Assembly: GCF_003664185.1 (NCBI RefSeq)
Contig: NZ_RCCS01000012.1
Coordinates: forward strand, 1 to 64,000
DNA length: 64,000 nt
From: Tenacibaculum discolor
GTDB taxonomy: Bacteria > Bacteroidota > Bacteroidia > Flavobacteriales > Flavobacteriaceae
Direction: 5' to 3'
A program made the translations under genes and the position numbers. This document shows positions 25,508 through 34,558 of this stretch, one piece after another (position 1 is the stretch's first letter; each line of letters starts with the position of its first letter). The notes under the pieces were generated by a model. That model was not told the DNA's origin. It ran no database searches and saw only the letters and a list, made by a program, of their open reading frames with translations.

Positions 25508-27727
25508 TTAAGATTTTTGTTTTATAGCGTTAATCGTTGTCTTAGCTACAAACCAACAGAAACACACAATACCAAGAGAGAATACAATATCTCCTATCAT
25601 TCGCATCCATTTTAAGGTTTGCACTGTAGGGTTGTATAATAATTCAGGATCCCTAGCAAAAGAATATCCTTTGGTAATTGAAGTATATGCCTGAATGATA
25701 CCTACTGGAAGTAAGCTTAAGATGACCATTAAAATCAATCCGCCATTTAAAAACCAAAAGGCATTTTTTACCAGTTTTTCGTTCCAAGAAATATTTGAAT
25801 ACAAGCGTAAACAGATTAAAATAAAGCCCATACCTAACATACCATACACTCCAAATAAAGCAGTATGAGCATGTACAGCTGTAGTGTTTAACCCTTGGAT
25901 GTAGTAAAGAGCAATAGGAGGGTTAATCAAAAATCCGAAGACACCAGCACCTACCATATTCCAAAAGGCAACCGCAATAAAGAAGAAAATAGGCCATTTA
26001 TATCGCTGAATCCAAGCATTCTTTTTTAATAAATTCCAGTTTTCTCTAATTTCAAACCCCATTAAGGTTAATGGTACTACTTCTAAAGCACTAAATGTAG
26101 CTCCTAAAGCAATGGCTTGTACAGGTGTTCCTGAATAATATAGATGATGTAAGGTACCAATAATACCTCCTGCTAAGAAAATAGTAGCAGAAGCTATAGC
26201 TGTTTTGCCTGCTGTATGTGTTGAAATAATTTTCATTCGAGAGAAAATATAGGCAATAATTACTGTAGCAAATACCTCAAAGAATCCTTCTACCCATAGG
26301 TGTACGAGCCACCATCTCCAATAATTAATTACAGGTAATGAACTGTTTTCTCCATACATTAATCCAGAGAAAAAGAACATACCGATAGCAACTACAGCTA
26401 TTAATAGGATAGAAAGCAAGTGTTTTGAGTCGTCTTTTTTACGGATACCATACAGCACATGTCTACCAACCATAACTACCCATAATATTAAACCGATACC
26501 TAAGAAAATTTGCCAGAATCTACCTAAATCCATGTATTCGTATCCTTGATGACCAAAGAAGAAATTAGTCGTTAAATCTAAAAACTGGTGTACACCTAAC
26601 CATTCTCCTAGCATAGAGCCTAGTACAATTATTAATAAGGCAATAAATAAGAAATTGATACCAAAAACTTGGTACTTCATTTCTTTACCGCTAATAATTG
26701 GAGCTAAGAATAATCCTGTTGCTAACCAGGTAGCGGCAATCCAAAATACAGCAAGTTGTGTATGCCATGTTCTAGAGATTGAATACGGAAGGTATTCAGA
26801 TAAGTTAAAACCAAAGAAAGCTTGTCCTTCTACTGTGTAATGTACAGTAACAATACCCAAAACAACTTGTAATACGATCAAGAGTGAAATGACTAAAAAG
26901 TATTTTAATACGGCTTTTTGAGATCTAAATAGTTTTAGGTCTAGTAAAGGGTTGTTGCTTGGGTTTGTTACTGCTTCTCCTTTTTCATGATTTCGGATGT
27001 AATAATAGGTTAGTACACCTATAAAAAGTAGTAATAAAATTATTGAGAACCCAGACCAAATTTGAGAATCTGGAGTAATTGTATTGTTAATTAATGGTTC
27101 GTGAGGCCAGTTTGAAGTATAGGTATATTCCTGATCTGGTCTTTCTGTACTGGCTGCCCATGAAGTCCAGAATAAAAAGGCATTAAGCTTAGCTAGTTTT
27201 TCAGTATCGGTTAAAGCACCTTCAGGAATAGCGTATTTTTCATGACCTTTTGAAAAGATATTCGCATAGTGTGCAGCGTTTGCTTCAATAGCTTCTTTTC
27301 GCTCTTTTGAAATTGTTATTGATTGGTCTTTTTCATTAAACGTATTAGTTCTAATGTTTTTTACCAAGCGTGCTTTTAAAGCAGCTTTATTTTCTTCATC
27401 TAAAGCATCATAATTTTTGTTGAAGTCTTTTTTAGCCCAATAGTCTAATAAATAAACAGCTTCTTTATGAATCCAATCTGCTGTCCAGTCTGGAGCTACA
27501 TAACTTCCGTGTCCCCAAATAGAACCCACTTCCATTCCTCCAATAGACTCCCATATATTTTGTCCATCTTGAATATCTTTTTTTGTATATATAGTTTCAT
27601 TACTTCCGTTAACTTTTACTGTTTCAGGTATAGGGGGTTGGGTTTGGTAAATTTCTGTACCTACCCATATTAATGCAATAAATGATAATACCACTACTGC
27701 AATAAATCCAGTCCAAATTTTTCTCAT
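25508..27727 (-). CDS. norB: Quinol-dependent nitric oxide reductase (qNOR)
   Basis: A 739-aa polytopic protein of the haem-copper oxidase superfamily. It has the N-terminal NorC-like extension typical of quinol-fed NOR (about residues 1-220, with WGHGSYVAPDWTADW), then about 12 further spans. Haem and Fe ligands are visible: SRTWHTQLAVFWIAATWLATG, LVHLWVEGFFEVFATV, GTLHHLYYSG and VHAHTALFGVYG. It reduces 2 NO to N2O at the inner membrane using quinol. It is last in the operon rrf2-ric-norB, 2 nt after ric, so its job here is NO detoxification rather than full denitrification; no other denitrification gene is in view. Confidence 0.96.
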   Translation of the reverse strand: MRKIWTGFIAVVVLSFIALIWVGTEIYQTQPPIPETVKVNGSNETIYTKKDIQDGQNIWESIGGMEVGSIWGHGSYVAPDWTADWIHKEAVYLLDYWAKKDFNKNYDALDEENKAALKARLVKNIRTNTFNEKDQSITISKERKEAIEANAAHYANIFSKGHEKYAIPEGALTDTEKLAKLNAFLFWTSWAASTERPDQEYTYTSNWPHEPLINNTITPDSQIWSGFSIILLLLFIGVLTYYYIRNHEKGEAVTNPSNNPLLDLKLFRSQKAVLKYFLVISLLIVLQVVLGIVTVHYTVEGQAFFGFNLSEYLPYSISRTWHTQLAVFWIAATWLATGLFLAPIISGKEMKYQVFGINFLFIALLIIVLGSMLGEWLGVHQFLDLTTNFFFGHQGYEYMDLGRFWQIFLGIGLILWVVMVGRHVLYGIRKKDDSKHLLSILLIAVVAIGMFFFSGLMYGENSSLPVINYWRWWLVHLWVEGFFEVFATVIIAYIFSRMKIISTHTAGKTAIASATIFLAGGIIGTLHHLYYSGTPVQAIALGATFSALEVVPLTLMGFEIRENWNLLKKNAWIQRYKWPIFFFIAVAFWNMVGAGVFGFLINPPIALYYIQGLNTTAVHAHTALFGVYGMLGMGFILICLRLYSNISWNEKLVKNAFWFLNGGLILMVILSLLPVGIIQAYTSITKGYSFARDPELLYNPTVQTLKWMRMIGDIVFSLGIVCFCWFVAKTTINAIKQKS

Positions 27728-27729
27728 TA

Positions 27730-28452
27730 TTAATTATTTAATTTATTTTCTAATTTGATTGCTTTTTTAAATAGAATATTGTTTTCTAAATGAATGTGTT
27801 TGTGTAAGTCTTCCTCAAATTCTTGAAGCATAGCTAAAGCAACTTTGTAAGTGTTACAGGCATCTTCTGGAGGAGTATAATTATTAGTTAGTTCTGCAAT
27901 TGTTCTAAATCTATTTCCTTCATTATCATGTTCAGTATGCATCATGTTTATAGGGTTTTCTACCGTACCAAATGGAGGAGGAGTAAAGGTTGTATTGCTG
28001 TTACTAGCTGTAACTAATTTTTTTATAAAAGGAAATAAAATAAGTTCCTCTTTTTTCATATGTGTGGTAAGTTCTCCGGCACTTTCTTTAAAGAGTAGCA
28101 AAACCTCGTGTAGCTCAGGATGGTTGTTACCATGTACCTTAGCTATTTTAGTTAAGTACTCTAAAATTTCAGGAATTTGTTTTTCTACATAGGTATGATG
28201 ATTTTGGTAGACGTAGTCGCACAAGAAATCTAATGACCAGTTTTGATAATCGTTAGTAGATTTTGAACCTTTATCAATTCGGATGAGTTTATTGATTAAT
28301 GTATCTGGAACAATATTTTTCTTTGTTGAAACTTCTTGAATAGTCCTGTTACCATTGCAACAAAAATCGATGCCATATAGTTTGAAAATTGTAGCTGTTT
28401 TATAGTTGTTTGCAACTATATCTGCCACTGTTGTGTTGTTATTTATTTCCAT
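27730..28452 (-). CDS. ric: Iron-sulfur cluster repair di-iron protein (RIC/YtfE/ScdA)
   Basis: A 240-aa protein. The N-terminal ScdA domain has the hallmark YGIDFCCNGNRTIQE (Cys-Cys). The hemerythrin-like part has di-iron ligands in HHTYVEKQIPEI, HGNNHPEL, HMKKEELILFP, MMHTEHDNEG and HKHIHLENNILF. RIC repairs Fe-S clusters damaged by NO and oxidants. It sits between an Rrf2 regulator and qNOR, and the dyad operator at 28475-28507 lies just upstream, so NO-inducible expression is likely. Confidence 0.95.
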   Translation of the reverse strand: MEINNNTTVADIVANNYKTATIFKLYGIDFCCNGNRTIQEVSTKKNIVPDTLINKLIRIDKGSKSTNDYQNWSLDFLCDYVYQNHHTYVEKQIPEILEYLTKIAKVHGNNHPELHEVLLLFKESAGELTTHMKKEELILFPFIKKLVTASNSNTTFTPPPFGTVENPINMMHTEHDNEGNRFRTIAELTNNYTPPEDACNTYKVALAMLQEFEEDLHKHIHLENNILFKKAIKLENKLNN

Positions 28453-28474
28453 TTTGTTTCAGTTTATATTTATA

Positions 28475-28507
28475 AATAATAAAAAGACCTTTTTATCTTT
28501 TATTATT
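28475..28507 (-). promoter_or_regulatory. Rrf2/NsrR-type dyad operator upstream of ric-norB
   Basis: Minus strand: AAAAGAT, 6 bp, GTCTTTTT inside a longer AATAATAAAA / TTTTATTATT inverted repeat. The half-sites and spacing match the dyad at 28998-29017 before the Rrf2 gene. Confidence 0.65.
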
Positions 28508-28517
28508 GTAAATTTTT

Positions 28518-28958
28518 TTATTCCCGTTTTAACCAGAAAGTATTCTTCTTATCTTGGGTGTATAATACATTGTGGAGTGTGTTTTCTTCTAACATTTTTC
28601 TCAAATTATCTCTAATCTCTACAAACTTAAAGTGGAGAGGGCAGGGAGAGCTATCGTCGCATTGCTTTAAACCCAATCCGCAACCTGTATAAATACTATC
28701 TCCATCTAATACACGAACCACATCACTTAAACGGATTTTTTTAAGGTCGGCTTTGTTAATTACAAACCCACCATAAGGGCCTTTAATAGAGTCGATAATA
28801 TTATTTTTCGTTAAAATTTGTAATATTTTTCCTGTAAAAGCTTCTGGAGAGTCAATAGCAGCAGCGATGGCTTTAACACCAACTTTGTTATCTAAGCTAG
28901 ATTGTTCTGCAACAAAAATAGTTGCTCTTAAACCGTATTCACAAGATTTTGAAAACAT
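28518..28958 (-). CDS. Rrf2 family Fe-S transcriptional regulator (NsrR-like)
   Basis: I start at the internal ATG at 28958 (MFSKSCEYGLRATIFVA), which matches the usual Rrf2 N-terminus and gives 146 aa; the longer frame would overlap the operator. The winged helix is at about 25-75 (GPYGGFVI). Three cysteines, Cys93, Cys100 and Cys106 (GCGLGLKQC then DDSSPC), form the cluster-binding loop of IscR/NsrR-type members, here spaced C-x6-C-x5-C. With ric and norB downstream, it is most likely an NO sensor that represses the operon until its cluster is nitrosylated. Autoregulation is suggested by the dyad 40 bp upstream. Confidence 0.92.
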   Translation of the reverse strand: MFSKSCEYGLRATIFVAEQSSLDNKVGVKAIAAAIDSPEAFTGKILQILTKNNIIDSIKGPYGGFVINKADLKKIRLSDVVRVLDGDSIYTGCGLGLKQCDDSSPCPLHFKFVEIRDNLRKMLEENTLHNVLYTQDKKNTFWLKRE

Positions 28959-28997
28959 ATAAAAATAATATGCTACAAAGATATTAGTTTTCTTTAA

Positions 28998-29017
28998 AAA
29001 AGACACTAGAGTCTTTT
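28998..29017 (-). promoter_or_regulatory. Rrf2-type dyad operator upstream of the regulator gene
   Basis: Perfect dyad AAAAGAC - ACTAGA - GTCTTTT, the same half-site and 6-bp spacer as the dyad before ric. It lies 40 bp before the chosen start of the Rrf2 gene. Confidence 0.65.
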
Positions 29018-29030
29018 ATTTTTTTATAAA

Positions 29031-29058
29031 AAAAGCACCATTAAAAAATGATGCTTTT
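29031..29058 (-). terminator. Terminator after the DUF2147 gene
   Basis: Stem AAAAGCATCATT / AATGGTGCTTTT on the minus strand followed by TTTATAAAAA. Confidence 0.75.
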
Positions 29059-29074
29059 GAATCTTATTTTGTGT

Positions 29075-29500
29075 TTAGTTTTTTCGGTGCCAATAAGCTG
29101 TTCTACCAAAGGCAGCAAAACCTATATAACCTCTAATTTTTAACTTGTTGTTATTTTCAAGTTTAATATAACACTTGTATTCTTTTCCGTTTTTAGGATC
29201 TAAAATTTTTCCGCCACTCCATTCGTCACCATCTTTTTTTAATCCTGTTAAAATGTTCATTCCTAAAATAGGGTTGTTTTTACGCTTTCCGCTACATTTA
29301 TCACAAACAGCTTCTTGACGGTTCTTGTCAGTAATTTCTACAATTTTAGCGTATGCCTTTCCGTCTTTTTTATATACTTCAATTACAGAATCAACCTTAT
29401 TGGTTTCTTCATTTCGGTTTTCCCATTTTCCGAAAATAGTTTGTGCGCTCATAGATAAGCTAACGGTTGTAAATAATAAAGCAAAAAGTATTTTTCTCAT
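29075..29500 (-). CDS. DUF2147 domain secreted protein
   Basis: A 141-aa protein with a signal peptide (LFALLFTTVSLSMSAQ) and the DUF2147 pattern: IFGKWENRNEETNKVDSVIE, a Cys pair (CDKCSGKRKNNPILGMNI), then GGKILDPKNGKEYKCYIKL and LKIRGYIGFAAFGRTAYWHR. The family is an all-beta periplasmic or exported domain with no proven activity. It is transcribed alone toward its own terminator. Confidence 0.9.
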   Translation of the reverse strand: MRKILFALLFTTVSLSMSAQTIFGKWENRNEETNKVDSVIEVYKKDGKAYAKIVEITDKNRQEAVCDKCSGKRKNNPILGMNILTGLKKDGDEWSGGKILDPKNGKEYKCYIKLENNNKLKIRGYIGFAAFGRTAYWHRKN

Positions 29501-29545
29501 AATTTAAAAGTTTTAATAGTATATCGTTTTCAAAAAGTATTCCAA

Positions 29546-30073
29546 TTAATCGTATTGTGCGTCAAAGTTGCTATCCCACTTTCCTTGCACACGTAATACT
29601 TGTTCTATAATATCACGAGCACAACCGTTACCACCTGTTTTATCAGAAATGTATTTTGAAATTTGTTGTATTTCACGAGCCGCATCGTTAGGGCAAGATG
29701 GCATACCAACAAGTTTCATTACAGGATAATCAGGAATATCATCTCCCATATACACTACATTTTCAGGATTCAATTTGTATTTTTCAACCAATTCATTAAA
29801 CTGTTGAATTTTATTATGAGCTCCTAAATAAATATCGGTAATACCTAAACCTTCTAAACGTGTGCGTACACCTTCGTTTTTTCCACCAGAGATAATACAA
29901 ACCCTGTAACCAGCTTTTACAGCAGATTTTAAGGCATATCCATCTTTAATATTCATTTGACGTACCAATTGTCCGTCAGGAAAAACGGTTACAATTCCGT
30001 TAGTTAATACTCCGTCTACATCAAAAATAAAAGTGTCTATTTGAGGTAAGTATTCTTTATAACTCTTTTCCAT
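29546..30073 (-). CDS. kdsC: KdsC-like HAD phosphatase (KDO 8-phosphate phosphatase)
   Basis: 175 aa from the ATG at 30073 (MEKSYKEYLPQ); the longer frame is buried in the upstream gene. HAD motifs: motif I IDTFIFDVDGVLTNG (nucleophile and acid Asp), motif II IISGG, motif IV VYMGDDIPDYPVM. The C0 HAD group to which KdsC belongs removes phosphate from KDO-8-P in the inner-core LPS pathway. The gene overlaps the 3' end of the DUF2520 gene by 17 nt, so the two are translationally coupled. Confidence 0.88.
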   Translation of the reverse strand: MEKSYKEYLPQIDTFIFDVDGVLTNGIVTVFPDGQLVRQMNIKDGYALKSAVKAGYRVCIISGGKNEGVRTRLEGLGITDIYLGAHNKIQQFNELVEKYKLNPENVVYMGDDIPDYPVMKLVGMPSCPNDAAREIQQISKYISDKTGGNGCARDIIEQVLRVQGKWDSNFDAQYD

Positions 30074-30815
30074 TTTGTTGGATTGATTTTGTAATAAGTT
30101 TATAAATTTCTTGTTGTTCGGCATTTAACAATGCTAAATGATCTTGAATAGTTTTTTGATCGTTTCTTTTAGCAGGGCCTGTTTGTGCTGCATCAGGACT
30201 CAACTCGGTTATTTTTTGAGCTGTTTCTTGAATTAATGGTAGTAATACTTCAAAAGGAACTTGGTGTTTATTACAAATATCAGCACCAATTTTATACATG
30301 TGATTGGTAAAATTGTTTACAAAAACGGCAGCCACGTGTAATCGTTTACGTTGTTCTGAGTTGATACGGTATATCTTTTTTCCAATAGTTTTAGCAAGCG
30401 TTTCCAACAACTGTAAATCTTCTTCATTTTCAGCTTCTAAACAAAATGGAATTTCATTGAAGTTAACCTCTTTGTCTTTAGAAAAGCTTTGTAATAAGTA
30501 AAAAATACCTTTACGTCCAGTGTTTTGTAACGACTGCATAGCGACACTACCAGAAGTGTGTACCACCAAACCATTTTTTTGTTCAATTTTACGAGAAACA
30601 TCACCAATGGCATCATCAGAAACAGCAATGATATATACATCAGCTTTTGTTAAAAGCTCTATGCTATTTGTAATAGAAGTAACTTCTTTTAAATGCTCCA
30701 CTTGCTCTATATTTCGAGCATATACTTGCACCAACGATACTTCGTCTGTTTTACTAAAAGCATTGGCTAAATGTGTAGCTACATTACCGCCTCCTATAAT
30801 GGCAACTTTAATCAT
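30057..30815 (-). CDS. Rossmann-fold NAD(P)-binding protein with DUF2520 domain
   Basis: A 252-aa protein. The N-terminal Rossmann fold shows the nucleotide loop VAIIGGGNVATHLANAF. The C-terminal DUF2520 region has LHVAAVFVNNFTNHMY and LSPDAAQTGPAKRND, the family signature. It resembles ketopantoate or prephenate-type reductases, but the substrate is not known. It is upstream of and overlapping kdsC, an arrangement common in Flavobacteriaceae. Confidence 0.9.
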   Translation of the reverse strand: MIKVAIIGGGNVATHLANAFSKTDEVSLVQVYARNIEQVEHLKEVTSITNSIELLTKADVYIIAVSDDAIGDVSRKIEQKNGLVVHTSGSVAMQSLQNTGRKGIFYLLQSFSKDKEVNFNEIPFCLEAENEEDLQLLETLAKTIGKKIYRINSEQRKRLHVAAVFVNNFTNHMYKIGADICNKHQVPFEVLLPLIQETAQKITELSPDAAQTGPAKRNDQKTIQDHLALLNAEQQEIYKLITKSIQQNGKEL

Positions 30816-30967
30816 AGCACGAAGATATTGAAATTAATTAAAAATATTTTCGCATATTTGTTCCATTATGATTGTATAAGTCGCCTAAAATAGAAGTGTT
30901 GCCTGAGCAGCAAATAGTTATGTCTTACTCTTTTTAAGACAATTTTATGTATTTATAAAACTTTATA

Positions 30968-32377
30968 ATGACTGATAACAATCAAATATCAAAACAAACC
31001 ATATTCTCACTTTTTAAAGATGCTGTTTTAGGAAGACAGCAAGATTTTACGACAGGAAGTATTCGTAAAGCTATTTTTTTATTAGCAATTCCGATGATTT
31101 TAGAAATGCTAATGGAATCTATTTTTGCTCTGGTAGATATTATTTATGTATCGAGAGTAAGTGTAAATGCAGTAGCTACTGTAGGGTTAACTGAGTCAGT
31201 ACTAACTTTAGTATATGCAGTAGCGATAGGGTTAAGTATGGCGGCAACTGCTTTAGTGGCTAGAAGAACAGGAGAAAAAGATTCTGAAGGAGCAAATCAA
31301 ACAGCAGTACAAGTTATTTTTTTAGGAGTATTTATTTCAATTCTTATTAGTGTTGTTGGAATTTTATATCCAAAAGAAATACTAGCATTAATGGGAGGGA
31401 AACCAGACTTAATAGCCGAAGGCTTTGGGTATACCCAAGTATTGTTAGGAGGAAACATTACTGTGATGCTACTCTTTTTAATCAATGCAATTTTTAGAGG
31501 AGCAGGAAATGCTTCTATCGCGATGTGGACGTTGATTTTATCAAACGGATTAAATATTATTCTCGATCCTATTTTTATCTTCGGTTTAGGTCCTGTACCG
31601 GCATACGGAGTAGAAGGGGCAGCTATAGCAACGACAATTGGTAGAGGTACGGCAGTAGTCGCTCAATTAGCAGTTTTATTTTTTGGAGCAGGTAAAGTTA
31701 AGTTAGCTATTAAAGATTTAGTAGTGAGAGTTTCAGTAATGATAAACTTAATCAAGGTGTCATTAGGTGGAATAGGACAATTTATTATCGGAACTTCAAG
31801 CTGGGTATTTTTAATGCGAATTATGTCTGAATTTGGAAGTGAAGTACTTGCTGGATATACAATTGCTATTCGAATAATGATGTTTACTTTAATGCCTGCT
31901 TGGGGAATGAGTAATGCAGCAGCAACTTTGGTAGGGCAAAATTTAGGAGCACAACAACCAGAGAGGGCTGAGAAATCTGTTTGGATAACTAGTAAGTACT
32001 GTGCAATTTTTATGGGAGCAGTTTCATTAATTTATATAGTTTTTGCTCCAACCTTTTTAGGGTGGTTTTCAGAGAATATTAAAGTTGTTGAAAACGGAGC
32101 ATTGTGCTTGCAAATAATGGCAGCAGGATATATAGCTTATGCTTACGGAATGGTGGTAATTCAATCTTTTAATGGTTCAGGAGATACTAAAACACCAACC
32201 TATATCAATTTTGTATGTTTTTGGCTATTTCAATTACCATTTGCATATGTAATGGCAATTACATTAGATTTTGGCCCTATTGGAGTTTTTTTAGCAATAA
32301 CATTAGCAGAAATTTTAATAGCTGTTGTAGGTATTTGGTTGTTTAAAAAAGGAAAATGGAAATCAGTTAAGGTATAA
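30968..32377 (+). CDS. MATE family multidrug efflux transporter
   Basis: A 469-aa protein with 12 predicted membrane spans in two similar halves. It starts with a hydrophilic N-terminus, then SIRKAIFLLAIPMILEMLMESIF. Typical MATE stretches are GLTESVLTLVYAVAIGLSMAATALVARR in the first half and SNAAATLVGQNLGAQQPERAE in the second. MATE proteins export cationic compounds with Na+ or H+ exchange at the inner membrane. The 152-bp upstream gap is AT-rich with no sure promoter. The gene stands alone. Confidence 0.94.
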   Translation: MTDNNQISKQTIFSLFKDAVLGRQQDFTTGSIRKAIFLLAIPMILEMLMESIFALVDIIYVSRVSVNAVATVGLTESVLTLVYAVAIGLSMAATALVARRTGEKDSEGANQTAVQVIFLGVFISILISVVGILYPKEILALMGGKPDLIAEGFGYTQVLLGGNITVMLLFLINAIFRGAGNASIAMWTLILSNGLNIILDPIFIFGLGPVPAYGVEGAAIATTIGRGTAVVAQLAVLFFGAGKVKLAIKDLVVRVSVMINLIKVSLGGIGQFIIGTSSWVFLMRIMSEFGSEVLAGYTIAIRIMMFTLMPAWGMSNAAATLVGQNLGAQQPERAEKSVWITSKYCAIFMGAVSLIYIVFAPTFLGWFSENIKVVENGALCLQIMAAGYIAYAYGMVVIQSFNGSGDTKTPTYINFVCFWLFQLPFAYVMAITLDFGPIGVFLAITLAEILIAVVGIWLFKKGKWKSVKV

Positions 32378-32452
32378 GGTAGTTTTTGTAACTTAGCTAC
32401 TAAAGTTCTGTAAAGAAATCTAAAGTCTAAGATTTTAAAACCTCTTATTACC

Positions 32453-33610
32453 ATGAATACTAAACCTAAATTAGGCATTAATACTATTTGTACGCATGTT
32501 GGCGAAATAAAAGATGAACAGTTTAAAGGAGCTATTTCACCAATTTATATGTCAACCTCTTATCAATTTGATAATGTTGACGTAAAAAGATACCCACGTT
32601 ATTTCAATACGCCTAATCAGGAAGCTTTGTCTAAAAAGATAGCGGCTTTAGAAAAAACAGAAGCAGGTTTGCTATTTGGTTCAGGTATGGCAGCGATTAG
32701 TACTTCATTATTAGCGTTTTTACAAAAAGGAGACCATGTGGTATTACAAGAAACGTTGTATGGAGGAACTTATAATTTTGTAGTAGAAGAGTTTGATAAA
32801 TTCGGAATAGAATATTCGTTTACGAATAGTTTAGCTATTGAAGACTTTGAAAAAGAAATTCAGCATAATACGCGTGTGATTTTTATTGAAACTCCATCCA
32901 ACCCTTTATTAAAAGTGGTAGATATACAGGCTGTTGCTAATTTGGCAAAGGAACATGGTATTGTAACAATGATAGATAATACATTTGCCTCTCCAATTAA
33001 TCAAACTCCAGTTGATTTTGGAATTGATATTATGATACATTCTGCGACTAAATATATGGGAGGTCATTCAGATATTTTGGCAGGAGCAGTAGCTGCTTCA
33101 GAAGAACATATACAACGAATATGGAATTTAGCAAAGAACCTAGGAGGGAGTTTAAGTGATTTTACAGTGTGGTTGTTAGAACGTAGTTTAAAAACGATGA
33201 ATTTGCGCGTAAAGCGCCAAAGTAAAAATGCTCTAAAAATGGCAAAATATTTAGAGAAGCATGAACACATAGCTAAGGTGTACTACCCAGGGTTAAAATC
33301 GCATACAGATTATGAGTTAGCTAAATCTCAAATGAAGTATTTTGGAGGCATGTTGTCTTTTGAGTTACAAGAAGAAATTAATGCGATGGATTTTCAACGT
33401 AATTTAGCATTGATAAAACCGTCTATGAGTTTAGCAGGAGTTGAAAGTACTATGCTGAGTCCTACACAAACGTCACATGCATTACTTTCGCCTGAAGAAA
33501 GAGCAAAGCAAGGAATAAAAGATGGACTTATTCGTTTTTCGATAGGAATAGAAGAAACAAAAGATTTAATTAAAGATATAGAACAAGCAATACAAAAAAC
33601 AATAGAATAA
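32453..33610 (+). CDS. Trans-sulfuration PLP enzyme (cystathionine gamma-synthase/lyase family)
   Basis: A 385-aa Cys/Met metabolism PLP enzyme. Signatures: GSGMAAISTSLLAFLQKGDHVV, the YGGTY loop, ETPSNPLLKVVD, and the PLP lysine in HSATKYMGGHSDILAG. The C-terminus has SLAGVESTMLSPTQTSH and GLIRFSIGIE. Family members make or break cystathionine or homocysteine; synthase and lyase cannot be told apart here. It abuts bshB1 with no gap, linking cysteine supply with bacillithiol synthesis. Confidence 0.92.
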   Translation: MNTKPKLGINTICTHVGEIKDEQFKGAISPIYMSTSYQFDNVDVKRYPRYFNTPNQEALSKKIAALEKTEAGLLFGSGMAAISTSLLAFLQKGDHVVLQETLYGGTYNFVVEEFDKFGIEYSFTNSLAIEDFEKEIQHNTRVIFIETPSNPLLKVVDIQAVANLAKEHGIVTMIDNTFASPINQTPVDFGIDIMIHSATKYMGGHSDILAGAVAASEEHIQRIWNLAKNLGGSLSDFTVWLLERSLKTMNLRVKRQSKNALKMAKYLEKHEHIAKVYYPGLKSHTDYELAKSQMKYFGGMLSFELQEEINAMDFQRNLALIKPSMSLAGVESTMLSPTQTSHALLSPEERAKQGIKDGLIRFSIGIEETKDLIKDIEQAIQKTIE

Positions 33611-34327
33611 ATGAAACTAGATATATTAGCTTTTGGAGCACATCCAGATGATGTAGAATTAGGATGTGCTGCTACCATAGCCAAAGAAATTTCACAAGGA
33701 AAAAGAGTAGGGATAGTTGATTTAACTCGTGGAGAACTAGGAACAAGAGGGTCAGCTGAATTGCGTGATGAAGAAGCTGCAATAGCAGGCGAAATTTTAG
33801 GAGTTTCAATACGTGAAAATTTAGGTTTTGCAGATGGCTTTTTTAAGAATGATAAAGAACATCAACTAGAAATTATAAAAATGATACGTAAGTATCAGCC
33901 AGAAATAGTACTGTGTAACGCTATAGACGATCGTCATATTGATCACCCTAAAGGAAGTCAGTTAGTGTCAGATGCTTGCTTTTTAAGCGGTTTACTTAAA
34001 ATAGTAACTGAACTAGATGGAGTTCAGCAAGAAAAGTGGAGGCCAAAACAAGTATACCATTACATACAATGGAAAAACATTGAACCTGATTTTGTAGTAG
34101 ATGTTACTGGCTTCATGGATAAAAAGATAAGCTCAGTTATGGCATATTCATCACAGTTTTTTGATCCAAAAAGTAATGAACCAGAAACGCCTATAACCAG
34201 CAAAAATTTTACTGATAGTATAGAGTATAGAGCTAAAGACTTAGGAAGATTAATAGGAGTTGATTTTGCAGAAGGCTTTACATCAGAACGTTACGTGGCA
34301 GTAGAAAATTTAAGTAAATTAATTTAA
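33611..34327 (+). CDS. bshB1: Bacillithiol biosynthesis deacetylase BshB1
   Basis: A 238-aa LmbE/PIG-L-fold zinc deacetylase. Metal and catalytic motifs: AFGAHPDDVELGCAATI, RGELGTRGSAELRDEE and DDRHIDHPKGSQLV. BshB removes the acetyl group from GlcNAc-malate; cysteine is then added by BshC, which is also in this window at 58130. It starts at the base after the previous stop, so translation is coupled to the trans-sulfuration gene. Confidence 0.95.
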   Translation: MKLDILAFGAHPDDVELGCAATIAKEISQGKRVGIVDLTRGELGTRGSAELRDEEAAIAGEILGVSIRENLGFADGFFKNDKEHQLEIIKMIRKYQPEIVLCNAIDDRHIDHPKGSQLVSDACFLSGLLKIVTELDGVQQEKWRPKQVYHYIQWKNIEPDFVVDVTGFMDKKISSVMAYSSQFFDPKSNEPETPITSKNFTDSIEYRAKDLGRLIGVDFAEGFTSERYVAVENLSKLI

Positions 34328-34335
34328 AAAAAAGT

Positions 34336-34366
34336 TTTGTCAAAATACTAAAAGCTTGTATATTTG
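34336..34366 (+). promoter_or_regulatory. tRNA-His promoter, TTTG-N19-TATATTTG
   Basis: TTTG at 34336-34339, 19 bp, then TATATTTG at 34359-34366, the Bacteroidota primary sigma consensus. The following GCACCCGCAA is shared with the tRNA-Met promoter. Confidence 0.88.
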
Positions 34367-34382
34367 CACCCGCAAGTTACAT

Positions 34383-34457
34383 GGTGATTGTAGCTCAGCT
34401 GGTTAGAGCGCCGGATTGTGGTTCCGGAGGTCGCCGGTTCGAACCCGGTCTTTCACC
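34383..34457 (+). tRNA. tRNA-His (GTG)
   Basis: Cloverleaf with D arm (TAGCTCAGCTGGTTAGAGC), anticodon loop TTGTGGT giving GTG, and T arm (GCCGG TTCGAAC CCGGT). An extra 5' G at 34383 can pair with C73, the histidine identity element. The acceptor stem as read has T-T apposition at two pairs (5:68, 6:67). No encoded CCA. Confidence 0.92.
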
Positions 34458-34468
34458 CGAAAAGCAAA

Positions 34469-34496
34469 AGCCTTTCTTTATAGAAAGGCTTTTTTT
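34469..34496 (+). terminator. Terminator after tRNA-His
   Basis: Stem AGCCTTTCT / AGAAAGGCT followed by seven T. Confidence 0.9.
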
Positions 34497-34526
34497 GTGA
34501 AATAAATTTGTGTAAATAAAGAATAA

Positions 34527-34558
34527 AAAAGCTTCTCAGTTATTTTTGAGAAGCTTTT
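34527..34558 (-). terminator. Terminator overlapping the acyltransferase stop
   Basis: Stem AAAAGCTTCTCA / TGAGAAGCTTTT. The last codons and stop of the minus-strand gene form one arm. Confidence 0.85.
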
